Below are positions 35,267 through 44,170 of a stretch of 64,000 nt of DNA, piece by piece (positions within the stretch are counted from its first letter, which is position 1; every line of letters starts with the position of its first letter). The stretch is from an uncultured Lachnospiraceae bacterium. Lineage in GTDB: Bacteria > Bacillota > Clostridia > Lachnospirales > Lachnospiraceae. Below the pieces are notes generated by a model. It was not told the DNA's origin. It ran no database searches and saw only the letters and a program-made list of their open reading frames with translations. Where the stretch lies: contig CAJUDZ010000014.1 in assembly GCA_910584965.1 (NCBI GenBank), positions 1 through 64,000 on the forward strand. Direction: 5' to 3'. A program made the translations under genes and the position numbers.

Positions 35267-35460
35267 AACCTGAGGTGCGCGATAATTCTTGTTATTTTGA
35301 ACCTACAGTTACTTTAAACGGGATTCCTACATCGTCATACGGATGTCAGGCCTCCGGTCCGGGCGGATAACCGCAGCGGACATTGTGCAGTGGAAGGCAG
35401 AAGTATGATTGCGGTTACCCACCTAGCTGTTGCTAGGAGTCAAAATACAGGATCCGGCAT
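35267..35460 (+). ncRNA. ssrS: Structured non-coding RNA, probably 6S RNA
   Basis: The interval has a strong promoter and no convincing gene. It folds extensively: TATTTTGA near 35291 pairs exactly with TCAAAATA near 35441, closing the molecule. Inside are CCTACATC/GATGTCAGG, a GTCC...GGAC stem around CGG/CCG, and CCTAGC/GCTAGG near the 3' end. Size (about 190 nt), closing stem and my memory of similar Lachnospiraceae sequences suggest 6S RNA, which binds RNA polymerase-sigma A. I could not compare it with a covariance model; another class is possible. The 3' end is approximate. Confidence 0.6.
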
Positions 35461-35471
35461 TTCGGGGGCTT

Positions 35472-35516
35472 ATACAAAAGAAGAAGCAGTCATCACGACT
35501 GCTTTTTCTTTTGTAT
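35472..35516 (+). terminator. Terminator after the structured RNA
   Basis: A 20-bp stem with one mismatch (35472-35491 with 35497-35516) and a 5-base loop ATCAC ends in TTTTTCTTTT. It would end the non-coding transcript 46 bp before the SpoIID-like gene. Confidence 0.88.
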
Positions 35517-35561
35517 GGGGCATATCGGGGGAACGACGGATGGTATGGGGAGAAGTATCGC

Positions 35562-37847
35562 ATGAAAGAAAACTGGAAAAATTTTGTAAAGCTGCTTGTG
35601 ATTCTGGCAGGGATGGTATTTCTGTTCTGGCTCTGGCTTCACCGGATGGAATCGGTTAAGGAAGAACCTGAGGGGGAGAAGATTCGGACGGAAGATGTGA
35701 AAATCCTGCTGGAAGCGCTGGAACTGCCGACGGCGTTTGAGGAAGAAAACGGCGGAGAAAAAGCGGGCGGAGAAAAAGAGAAAGACGGCGGCGGAAAGGA
35801 TGGAGAAAGTGACGGAATACCGGAAAACGTTCCGCAGGAACTTACATACGGGCAATATCTGAAAATTTATGAACAGATTGGCGGTGCGGAAAAGGGAATA
35901 CCGGATTTTGCGGGAAAATATGAAGAAGATCACGCGTTCCTGAAAGAGGACTGGTATCAGGCATTTCAGCTTATGCTGGCTCATTTCGATGTAGAATCCT
36001 CGATCTGGAAAACGACGGTATTTATTATTAAAGTAGATGCACAGGAGAAAAAGCTGTATACGCAGAACAGCGAGTACACCTATCATTCTTCTTCCTTTGC
36101 GGACTCAGCCTTTTTCAAGGAAGAGGTTTATGTGAAAGGAGACGAACTTCTGACCAGTATCAGGACGCTGGACGAAAAGACGATTCTGGAAAATGTCTGG
36201 GTTATGGAAGTAACGGATGAGCAGAAGGAGGAACAAACAGGGTATGCGCTGTCCTGTTTTTACAGGCAGGTAGAATTTATCGTTTGGTCGGCAAAACAGA
36301 CGGAACGGGAACAGGTGACGGATCTGGTTTTTGAGAACGGCGCGCTGACGGAATATACCGTCAAATCGGAAAAGATTCGGGGAAAGCTGCTTCGGGTGAC
36401 GGAGGACTCCCTGGAAATCGACGGATACGGCACTTATGAGACAGAGGAAAACCTGGAAATCTATAAACTTTGCGGTACATTGGAAACCCAGAAGAAAACG
36501 GATTTGATGATCGGCTATGATTACACGGATTTTGTTGTGCATAACCAGAAAATAAGCGCCTGCCTCGTATCCAGAGAAGGAGAAATGGACCAGATCCGTG
36601 TTTTGTTAAAGAATACGGCGGAAGGCGGGTATTATTATGAAAAAGCCCTCGTGACCGTGGACGGCAGGCAGACCGAGGTGGAAGCGGACCGATTAGACGC
36701 CGGCGAGCGTCTCATTTTTCAGAGCGAGGCGTTGACCGATAAAGTCGATCTTGAGATAGAAGGCGTGGAAAAAGGCGACAATGCGTACAGAGGCGCGTTG
36801 GAATTTTATAAGACCGAGGATGGCATGGTCATCATCAACGAACTTCCGCTGGAAGAATATTTATATGCGGTGGTGCCGAGCGAGATGCCGGCTTCTTATC
36901 CGATGGAGGCGTTGAAGGCACAGGCAGTCTGTGCGAGAACCTATGCTTTTAAATATATACTTCATGCGGGTTTTGCCGGGTTAGGCGCGCATCTCGACGA
37001 TACGACATCCTATCAGGTTTACCATAATCTTGAGGAAAATGCGGCGACGACGACGGCTGTAAAAGAAACGACGGGCATGAAGCTCTATTATCAGGATGAG
37101 CTGGCCGAAAATTATTATTATTCCACTTCCTGCGGTTACGGAACGGATACGGGAATCTGGAAATCGGAAAAAGAGCCGGTTTCCTATATCAGGCCGGGAA
37201 AACTTGCGCCGGAAGAAGACAGCCAAAGCGCACGGAGTGCGGAAGATATGGCAAGCGAAGAAAACTTTGAAGAGTTCATTAAAAATGTGGATGAACATGA
37301 TTTCGAGAGCGGGGAGCCCTGGTACCGCTGGCAGTATGAGGTGGAAGAGGCTGATGCCGGCGAACTGCTTGAACGAATAAAAGAACGATATCAGGCGAAT
37401 GCTTCGCTGATTCTGACAAGAAAAGAGGGGGCGGACGGCGCTTATTATGTATCGGAGCCTGTCGGGGATATCGGAGAACTGGAGGACATTTCAATCAGCA
37501 AAAGAGGGCCCGGCGGCATTGCGGATGAAATGCTCATTACGGGAAGCAAAGCGGTTATCAAGATCATTTCGGAATACAATATCCGCCGCATTTTATGCGA
37601 CGGGGAAAGCCAGGTCGTCAGACAGAACGGGAGCGGTTCTGTGCCGGGAACGCTTCTGCCAAGCGCTTTTTTTGTCATAGAAACTGGAAAATCGGAAGAG
37701 GATATGCTAGGATATACATTGACCGGCGGCGGTTACGGACATGGCGTAGGCATGTCGCAGAACGGTGCGAAAGAAATGGGCAGCCGGGGCTATGGGTACG
37801 AAGAAATTCTGAAAAGTTTTTTTGCGGACTGCGAGATCAAAGAGTGA
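35562..37847 (+). CDS. Large SpoIID/LytB-domain protein
   Basis: This 761-residue exported protein has an N-terminal membrane helix (about residues 7-26) and an acidic linker. A long region of unknown fold runs to about residue 400. A C-terminal SpoIID/LytB domain follows: LPLEEYLYAVVPSEMPASYP near 431, LKAQAVCARTYAF, and TGGGYGHGVGMSQNGAKEM near 722. SpoIID proteins are lytic transglycosylases that cut denuded glycan strands. B. subtilis SpoIID is about half this size, so the first 400 residues may be an adaptor or substrate domain. The start at 35562 has GGGGAG upstream; longer frames extend into the RNA gene and are rejected. Confidence 0.85.
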   Translation: MKENWKNFVKLLVILAGMVFLFWLWLHRMESVKEEPEGEKIRTEDVKILLEALELPTAFEEENGGEKAGGEKEKDGGGKDGESDGIPENVPQELTYGQYLKIYEQIGGAEKGIPDFAGKYEEDHAFLKEDWYQAFQLMLAHFDVESSIWKTTVFIIKVDAQEKKLYTQNSEYTYHSSSFADSAFFKEEVYVKGDELLTSIRTLDEKTILENVWVMEVTDEQKEEQTGYALSCFYRQVEFIVWSAKQTEREQVTDLVFENGALTEYTVKSEKIRGKLLRVTEDSLEIDGYGTYETEENLEIYKLCGTLETQKKTDLMIGYDYTDFVVHNQKISACLVSREGEMDQIRVLLKNTAEGGYYYEKALVTVDGRQTEVEADRLDAGERLIFQSEALTDKVDLEIEGVEKGDNAYRGALEFYKTEDGMVIINELPLEEYLYAVVPSEMPASYPMEALKAQAVCARTYAFKYILHAGFAGLGAHLDDTTSYQVYHNLEENAATTTAVKETTGMKLYYQDELAENYYYSTSCGYGTDTGIWKSEKEPVSYIRPGKLAPEEDSQSARSAEDMASEENFEEFIKNVDEHDFESGEPWYRWQYEVEEADAGELLERIKERYQANASLILTRKEGADGAYYVSEPVGDIGELEDISISKRGPGGIADEMLITGSKAVIKIISEYNIRRILCDGESQVVRQNGSGSVPGTLLPSAFFVIETGKSEEDMLGYTLTGGGYGHGVGMSQNGAKEMGSRGYGYEEILKSFFADCEIKE

Positions 37848-37872
37848 AGAGAAAGTTGACAAGGGATACAGG

Positions 37873-38730
37873 ATGAGAACGATGATCAGATTTATTTTAA
37901 TTATCAAAGATTTTGCGGGAGAGATGACGCGGAAAAATATCAGCGCCTTTGCAGCCAGTGCGGCATTTTTCCTGTTTTTATCCATGGTGCCTCTTCTGAT
38001 GGCGCTTTGTGCGGTTCTGCCTTATACTTCCCTGACCGCGGAAAATCTGATTATGGCGTGTATGAAAGTGGTGCCGGAAACGATGGACGGCTTTGTGAAA
38101 AGTGTCGTTACGGACGTCTATGCCCGCTCGGCCGGAACGATCACGGTGTTTGCGATTGTGACGGTCTGGTCTGCGGCAAAGGCGATGCTTGCGCTGATCC
38201 AGGGACTGAATGAAGTAAACGACATCGAAGAGAAACGCAATTATCTGCTGCTTCGGACGATTGCCTGTTTTTATACGGTCATTATGTTGGTCGCCATTCT
38301 GCTTTCCATTTTTATTATGGTATTCGGAAACGTGATCGTTAATCTGGCATTGCGGGATTTTCCGCAGTTACAGCTTCTTGTGCAGTTTATTATGCACTTT
38401 CGTTTTCTGGCTTCCTGGCTTGTGCTGACGCTGATTTTTGCCATGATTTATACGTTTGTGCCGGGCAGAAAACTGCGCTTTCGAAAACAGCTTCCGGGAG
38501 CGGCCTTTTCGGCGGTCGTATGGAGTATCGCTTCCTATTTTTTCTCCGTTTACATAGAATTTTTTAACGGATTCGGAACATACGGAAGCCTGACGACAAT
38601 TGTTATTTTGATGTTCTGGTTTTATATGATGATGTATATTCTGCTGATCGGAGCTCATATCAACCGGTATTTCGGACCGGTTTATAAATTTCTGTTCGGA
38701 TGGCTTGACAAGTCGTGGAAAACGCATTAG
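37873..38730 (+). CDS. YihY/BrkB-family membrane protein
   Basis: The 285-residue protein has about six hydrophobic helices and matches the YihY/virulence factor BrkB family. An N-terminal KNISAFAASAAFFLFLSMVP marks the first conserved helix, and TYGSLTTIVILMFWFYMMMYILLIGAHIN the last. The family was once called RNase BN, which is wrong; its function is not established, and transport has been suggested. The start at 37873 has AAGGG 7 bp upstream. It lies 25 bp after the SpoIID-like gene, so they may be cotranscribed. Confidence 0.88.
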   Translation: MRTMIRFILIIKDFAGEMTRKNISAFAASAAFFLFLSMVPLLMALCAVLPYTSLTAENLIMACMKVVPETMDGFVKSVVTDVYARSAGTITVFAIVTVWSAAKAMLALIQGLNEVNDIEEKRNYLLLRTIACFYTVIMLVAILLSIFIMVFGNVIVNLALRDFPQLQLLVQFIMHFRFLASWLVLTLIFAMIYTFVPGRKLRFRKQLPGAAFSAVVWSIASYFFSVYIEFFNGFGTYGSLTTIVILMFWFYMMMYILLIGAHINRYFGPVYKFLFGWLDKSWKTH

Positions 38731-38744
38731 ACTAATACAAAGAT

Positions 38745-39048
38745 ATTTGGAAAATCCATATGCAAAGGCTGTGAAAGTGTCAGTAAGGCATTATTTTCTT
38801 ACAGAGAGAGGGAGCCATCGGCTGGAAACTTCCTCAAGTTCAGATAATGACCCGAAATTCCCACCGGAGCCGCCCGAAGGAACGACCATCATGTGAAAGC
38901 CCTGCAAAGGCAGAGATCATGCGGTTCAGTAGTTCGGGACGCAGAGGCACGTTACGCCGAATGAGTGTCTGTTCGATGAAAAGAGCAGGAATCTGGGTGG
39001 TACCGCGGTTTATTCGTCCCATATGTTTTGTGCATATGGGATTTTTTT
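38745..39048 (+). promoter_or_regulatory. T-box riboswitch for pheST (Phe, TTC specifier)
   Basis: The leader has all T-box marks: an AGAGAGAGGGAG element near 38800, a stem I region with GGAAACTTCC at about 38824, and a probable specifier TTC at 38858-38860 followed by CCACCGGAG. The core GGGTGGTACCGCGG lies at about 38995-39008. A terminator follows: TCCCATATG (39017-39025) with CATATGGGA (39033-39041) and then seven T. Uncharged tRNA-Phe should pair with the specifier and stabilise the antiterminator, turning on pheST. The 5' boundary is approximate. Confidence 0.93.
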
Positions 39049-39112
39049 TATTCCATAGGAAACTGCTGAGCATGCGTTTTTTATGGAAAAAACATCGGAA
39101 AGGAATGTCGAC

Positions 39113-40132
39113 ATGAAAGAAAAATTAGAAAAACTCAAAGCGGAAGCGCTGCGTCAGATCGAGAACAGCGATGCGCTGGAAAAGCTGAATGAAGTGCGCG
39201 TCAGTTTTCTGGGGAAGAAGGGCGAACTGACGAGCGTATTAAAGGGAATGAAAGATGTTGCGCCGGAAGAGCGGCCGAAAGTGGGGCAGCTCGTCAACGA
39301 AACGAGAGAACAGATTGAAAAGATACTGGAAGAGGCCATCGCCAAAATGGAACGGGCGGCGTTGGAAGCCCAGATGAAAGCCGAAGTCATCGACGTTACG
39401 CTGCCGGCTAAGAAGAGCGAAGTCGGCCATCGGCATCCCAATACGATTGCAATGGAAGAAGTGGAGCGAATTTTTACCGGCATGGGATATGAAGTCGTGG
39501 AAGGACCGGAGATCGAAACGGATTATTATAATTTTGAGGCGCTGAACATTCCGGCGGACCATCCGGCGAAAGACGAACAGGATACGTTCTATATTTCCGG
39601 CGATTTCCTGCTTCGCACGCAGACCTCCGGCACACAGGTACATGAAATGGAAAGAGGAAAACTGCCGATCCGCATGATCGCGCCGGGAAGGGTATTCCGT
39701 TCCGACGAAGTGGACGCGACCCATTCGCCTTCTTTCCATCAGATCGAGGGACTTGTTATCGACAAGCACATCACGTTTGCGGATTTGAAGGGAACGCTGG
39801 CGGAATTTGCGCGGGAACTGTTCGGGGAAGAAACGAAAGTAAAATTCAGACCCCATCATTTCAATTTTACCGAGCCCAGCGCGGAAATGGATGTGAGCTG
39901 TTTTAAATGCGGCGGAAGCGGATGCCGGTTCTGCAAAGGTTCCGGATGGATTGAGATTTTGGGCTGCGGCATGGTGCATCCGAACGTGTTGCGCATGAGT
40001 AAGATCGACCCGGAAAAATATTCGGGCTTTGCTTTCGGAATGGGGTTGGAGCGCATTGCGCTGTTGAAATATGAAATCGACGATATGAGACTGCTGTATG
40101 AGAACGATATCAGGTTTTTGAAACAATTCTGA
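39113..40132 (+). CDS. pheS: Phenylalanine--tRNA ligase alpha subunit
   Basis: PheS is the catalytic subunit of the heterotetrameric Phe-tRNA synthetase. The 339-residue protein has an N-terminal coiled coil (about 1-90) and class II motifs: motif 2 in MIAPGRVFRSDEVDATHSP near residue 195 and motif 3 in GFAFGMGLERIALLKY near 308. A Cys-rich insert, CFKCGGSGCRFCKGSGW, near 262 may bind zinc. The start at 39113 has GGAAAGGAA upstream; the in-frame ATG at 39083 is unlikely. pheT follows after 98 bp. Confidence 0.97.
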   Translation: MKEKLEKLKAEALRQIENSDALEKLNEVRVSFLGKKGELTSVLKGMKDVAPEERPKVGQLVNETREQIEKILEEAIAKMERAALEAQMKAEVIDVTLPAKKSEVGHRHPNTIAMEEVERIFTGMGYEVVEGPEIETDYYNFEALNIPADHPAKDEQDTFYISGDFLLRTQTSGTQVHEMERGKLPIRMIAPGRVFRSDEVDATHSPSFHQIEGLVIDKHITFADLKGTLAEFARELFGEETKVKFRPHHFNFTEPSAEMDVSCFKCGGSGCRFCKGSGWIEILGCGMVHPNVLRMSKIDPEKYSGFAFGMGLERIALLKYEIDDMRLLYENDIRFLKQF

Positions 40133-40230
40133 CCGAAAGAACGCCCGGAATGAGGCGTTTTCCCGTGAAGGATTTAAGGTGAAGCGAAAGCATGGAATGT
40201 TATTATGAAAACGGAAAGGATTGAAGTAAG

Positions 40231-42663
40231 ATGAATACTGCATTATCTTGGATTAAAGCATATGTGCCGGATCTTGTCTGTACGGATCAGGAGTATGCGG
40301 ATGCGATGACCCTGACGGGGACGAAAGTAGAGACATACGAACGACTGGATAAGAATCTGGAGAAGATTGTGATCGGTCAGATCGATAAAATAGAAAAACA
40401 TCCGGATGCCGACAAGCTGATCGTCTGTCAGGTAAATATCGGCACGGAAGTGATTCAGATTGTGACCGGAGCGCCCAATGTGAAGGAAGGCGATAAAGTG
40501 CCGGTGGTGCTGGACGGCGGCAAAGTGGCGGGCGGACATGACGGCGGACCGCTTCCCGCGGACGGCATTGTAATAAAGGCGGGAAAACTGCGCGGCGTAC
40601 CTTCTAACGGTATGATGTGTTCTATCGAAGAACTGGGCTCTTCCAGAGAGATGTACCCGGAGGCGCCGGAAAACGGCATTTATATTTTCCCGGAAGATGC
40701 TTCCGTCGGCGCGGACGCGGTAGAAGCGCTGGGACTGCGGGATACCGTATTCGAGTATGAAATCACTTCCAACAGGGTAGACTGTTACAGCGTTTTGGGC
40801 GTTGCGAGAGAAGCGGCGGCAACGTTTCGGAAGCCTTTTAACGCCCCGGCGGTAACGGTGAAGGAAACGGCACAAAAAGCGGAAGATTATATCAGTGTAG
40901 AGGTAATGGATTCCGAACTCTGTCCCAGATACTGCGCGAGAGTCTGCACCAATATCAAAATCGGCCCTTCCCCCGCATGGATGCAGAGGAGGCTGGCGGC
41001 CAGCGGCATCCGGCCGATCAACAACCTGGTGGATATTACGAATTACGTGATGGAGGAATACGGCCAGCCGATGCACGCTTTTGATCTGGATACGGTGGCG
41101 GGCCATAAAATCATCGTGCGCCGCGCCAAAGACGGCGAAGTATTCCAGACGCTGGACGGACAGATGCGGAATCTGGACAGCGACATGCTGATGATCTGCG
41201 ATGCGGAAAAAGAAATCGGCATCGCCGGCATCATGGGCGGTGAAAATTCCAAGATTACGGAAAACGTAAAAACCGTACTGTTCGAAGCGGCGACTTTCAA
41301 CGGCGCCAATATCCGGAAATCCGCCAAACGGCTTGGACTTCGGACGGATGCTTCCGGTATTTTTGAAAAGGGGCTTGACCCCCGGAACGCGCAGGCGGCG
41401 ATCGACAGGGCCTGTCAGCTGATCGAAGAACTTGGCTGCGGCGAAGTGACGGAAGGAATGGTGGAAGTCTGTGCGCCGCTTAGCGAGCTGCGGAAGATAA
41501 AATTTGACGCTCAGCGTATCAATTACCTTCTGGGAACGGATATTTCCGAACAGGAGATGGAAGAGATTTTTGAAAGGCTGGAGCTTTCCTTAACGACAGA
41601 GGCGGATGGTACGAAAATACTGACAATTCCTTCTTTCAGACAGGATCTGGAAGGCATTGCGGATATTGCGGAAGAAGTGGCGCGCTTCTACGGCTATGAC
41701 AAAATACCGATGACCCTGCCGAGCGGTGAGGCGACGACCGGAAAGCTTTCCTTTAAACTGCGTATCGAGCAGAAGGCGAGAGATATCGCGGAATATTGCG
41801 GATTTTCACAGGGCATGTGCTATTCTTTCGAAAGTCCTAAGGTATTCGACAAACTTCTGCTGGCAGAGGACGATGTGCTGAGAAATGCGATTACGATCGC
41901 CAATCCGCTGGGGGAAGATTTCTCCATTATGAGAACGATTTCCTTAAACGGTATGCTGACCAGCCTGGCGACGAATTATAACAGAAGAAATAAAAATGTA
42001 AGGCTTTATGAGCTTGGTAATATTTATCTGCCGAAAGCTTTGCCGCTGACGGAACTGCCTGACGAAAGAATGCAGTTCACGCTCGGCATGTACGGCGACG
42101 GGGATTTCTTTACGATGAAGGGTGTTGTGGAAGAATTTTTCGACAGCATCGGCATGAAGAAAAAAGCGGTTTATGACCCGAAAGCCGGTAAGAATTTCCT
42201 GCATCCGGGACGTCAGGCGAATATCGTTTATGACGGAAAACCGATCGGATACCTGGGAGAAGTGCATCCGGAAGTATGCAGCCGCTACGATATGAAGACG
42301 AAGGCTTATATAGCGGTGCTGGATATGCCGGAAATCCTTCCGTTCGCCACCTTCGACAGAAAATACGCGGGTGTGGCAAAATATCCGGCGGTATCCCGCG
42401 ATATCAGCATGGTGGTTCCAAAGTCCGTGCTTGCGGGTGAGATCGAAGCGGTGATCGCACAGCGCGGCGGAAAGATTCTGGAAGATTACAGGCTGTTTGA
42501 TATTTACGAAGGAAGCCAGATCAAAGACGGTTTTAAATCCCTCGCTTATTCCATTACCTTCCGCGCGCAGGACAGGACGTTAGAAGAGGCAGATGTGGCG
42601 GCGGTGATGAAAAAGATTTTGAACGGGCTGGAAAGCATGGGAATTGAACTGCGGAAAGAATAA
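40231..42663 (+). CDS. pheT: Phenylalanine--tRNA ligase beta subunit
   Basis: PheT is the structural and editing subunit. The 810-residue protein begins MNTALSWIKAYVPDLV. It then has a tRNA-binding OB-fold domain (GQIDKIEKHPDADKLIVCQV near 48), the B3/B4 editing domain, the B5 domain and a C-terminal FDX anticodon-binding domain (YAGVAKYPAVSRDISMVVP near 714). The length is normal. It is coupled with pheS under the T-box. Confidence 0.97.
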   Translation: MNTALSWIKAYVPDLVCTDQEYADAMTLTGTKVETYERLDKNLEKIVIGQIDKIEKHPDADKLIVCQVNIGTEVIQIVTGAPNVKEGDKVPVVLDGGKVAGGHDGGPLPADGIVIKAGKLRGVPSNGMMCSIEELGSSREMYPEAPENGIYIFPEDASVGADAVEALGLRDTVFEYEITSNRVDCYSVLGVAREAAATFRKPFNAPAVTVKETAQKAEDYISVEVMDSELCPRYCARVCTNIKIGPSPAWMQRRLAASGIRPINNLVDITNYVMEEYGQPMHAFDLDTVAGHKIIVRRAKDGEVFQTLDGQMRNLDSDMLMICDAEKEIGIAGIMGGENSKITENVKTVLFEAATFNGANIRKSAKRLGLRTDASGIFEKGLDPRNAQAAIDRACQLIEELGCGEVTEGMVEVCAPLSELRKIKFDAQRINYLLGTDISEQEMEEIFERLELSLTTEADGTKILTIPSFRQDLEGIADIAEEVARFYGYDKIPMTLPSGEATTGKLSFKLRIEQKARDIAEYCGFSQGMCYSFESPKVFDKLLLAEDDVLRNAITIANPLGEDFSIMRTISLNGMLTSLATNYNRRNKNVRLYELGNIYLPKALPLTELPDERMQFTLGMYGDGDFFTMKGVVEEFFDSIGMKKKAVYDPKAGKNFLHPGRQANIVYDGKPIGYLGEVHPEVCSRYDMKTKAYIAVLDMPEILPFATFDRKYAGVAKYPAVSRDISMVVPKSVLAGEIEAVIAQRGGKILEDYRLFDIYEGSQIKDGFKSLAYSITFRAQDRTLEEADVAAVMKKILNGLESMGIELRKE

Positions 42664-42713
42664 GGCGGAAAAGCCGGCAGTAAAAGCGGAAAACAGAAAA
42701 AGGAGGATGTAAC

Positions 42714-44153
42714 ATGGAAACGAAAAACACTTGGGAAACTTATGATGAAAAACAGTTGCAGGAAGTGGATGATTTTGCCAGAGATTATATGGATTTTCTG
42801 GATAACGGAAAGACGGAGCGGGAGTGCATTGACACCATCGTGAACCGCATTGAGAAAGAGGGATATCAGGAACTGGAAGCCCTGATCAAATCCGGGAAAA
42901 AGTTACAGTGCGGCGATAAAGTATATTCCGTCTGGATGAACAAATCCATCGTGATGTTCCGGATCGGGAAAAAGCCGATGACGGAAGGCCTGAACATTCT
43001 GGGGGCGCATATCGACTCCCCGCGTCTTGACGTAAAGCAGAATCCGCTTTATGAAGAGGGCGGTTTTGCCTATCTGGACACGCACTATTACGGAGGCGTT
43101 AAAAAATACCAGTGGGTGACGATTCCCCTTGCGCTGCATGGCGTAATCGTAAAAAAAGACGGCACAACGGTGGAAGTCAATATCGGCGAAAATGAAGATG
43201 ATCCGGTGTTCTTCGTGTCGGATCTGCTGATTCATCTTGCGCAGGAACAGTTGGAGAAAAAGGCCGCAAAGGTCATCGAAGGGGAAGCGCTCGATATCAT
43301 CATCGGCAATAAGCCGCTTACAATCAGGAAAAAAGAAGAAGAGAAAGCGGACGATGAAGACGGAAAGAAAGAAGAAAAAGCCGAAAAAGAAGGCGTGAAG
43401 AAAAACATGCTTTCCATTTTGAAAGAAGCCTATGACGTGGAGGAAGAAGACTTTATTTCCGCGGAGCTGGAAGTCGTTCCTGCCGGAAAGGCAAGAGAAG
43501 CGGGATTTGACAGAAGCATGATCTTATCCTATGGACAGGATGACAGAGTATGTGCTTTTTCCTCTCTGAAAGCGATGCTGGAAGTAAAGGAGACGGAGAG
43601 AACGGCCTGCTGTATTCTCGTGGATAAAGAAGAAATCGGAAGCGTCGGCGCCACCGGCATGCAGTCCCGCTTCTTTGAAAATGCGGTGGCGGAAGTGATG
43701 AACCTGACCGGGGAGTACAATGAACTGAATGTCAGAAGATGCCTGGCGTCTTCCTGTATGCTTTCATCCGACGTGAGCAGCGCTTATGATCCTTCCTATG
43801 CGGCCAGCTTCGACAAGAAAAACGTGGCATATCTCGGCGGCGGCATGGTATTCAATAAATTCACCGGTTCCAGAGGAAAATCCGGTTCCAACGATGCAAA
43901 CGCGGAATATCTGGCGCATATCAGGGCTATTTTTGAGAAAGAAAACGTAAACTTCCAGACGGCGGAGCTGGGCCGCGTTGATCTTGGCGGCGGCGGAACG
44001 ATTGCTTATATTCTGGCGCTTTACGGCATGAACGTGATTGACAGCGGCGTAGCGGTCTTAAATATGCACGCGCCCTGGGAAGCGACGAGCAAAGCCGATG
44101 TTTATGAAGCAAAGAGAGGCTATGTGGCGTTTTTAGAGAATGCGGATTTATGA
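42714..44153 (+). CDS. M18-family aminopeptidase
   Basis: This 479-residue zinc aminopeptidase of the M18 family (aspartyl aminopeptidase type) removes N-terminal residues from peptides. Metal and active-site motifs are visible: GAHIDSPRLDV near residue 99, VDKEEIGSVGATG near 304, and a C-terminal NMHAPWEATSKAD with the last His near 452. A charged Lys/Glu insert at about 204-230 is longer than usual. It follows pheT by 50 bp with AAGGAGG. No signal peptide. Confidence 0.92.
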   Translation: METKNTWETYDEKQLQEVDDFARDYMDFLDNGKTERECIDTIVNRIEKEGYQELEALIKSGKKLQCGDKVYSVWMNKSIVMFRIGKKPMTEGLNILGAHIDSPRLDVKQNPLYEEGGFAYLDTHYYGGVKKYQWVTIPLALHGVIVKKDGTTVEVNIGENEDDPVFFVSDLLIHLAQEQLEKKAAKVIEGEALDIIIGNKPLTIRKKEEEKADDEDGKKEEKAEKEGVKKNMLSILKEAYDVEEEDFISAELEVVPAGKAREAGFDRSMILSYGQDDRVCAFSSLKAMLEVKETERTACCILVDKEEIGSVGATGMQSRFFENAVAEVMNLTGEYNELNVRRCLASSCMLSSDVSSAYDPSYAASFDKKNVAYLGGGMVFNKFTGSRGKSGSNDANAEYLAHIRAIFEKENVNFQTAELGRVDLGGGGTIAYILALYGMNVIDSGVAVLNMHAPWEATSKADVYEAKRGYVAFLENADL

Positions 44154-44170
44154 GAAAGAGGAATTGAAGA

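Noticed and set aside
35390..35659. 89-codon frame inside the structured RNA and SpoIID start
   Set aside because: It overlaps conserved-looking RNA stems and the terminator and is out of frame with the SpoIID-like gene.
39239..40243. 334-codon open frame on the minus strand
   Set aside because: It is antisense to pheS; composition rich in His, Arg and Phe is typical of such shadows.
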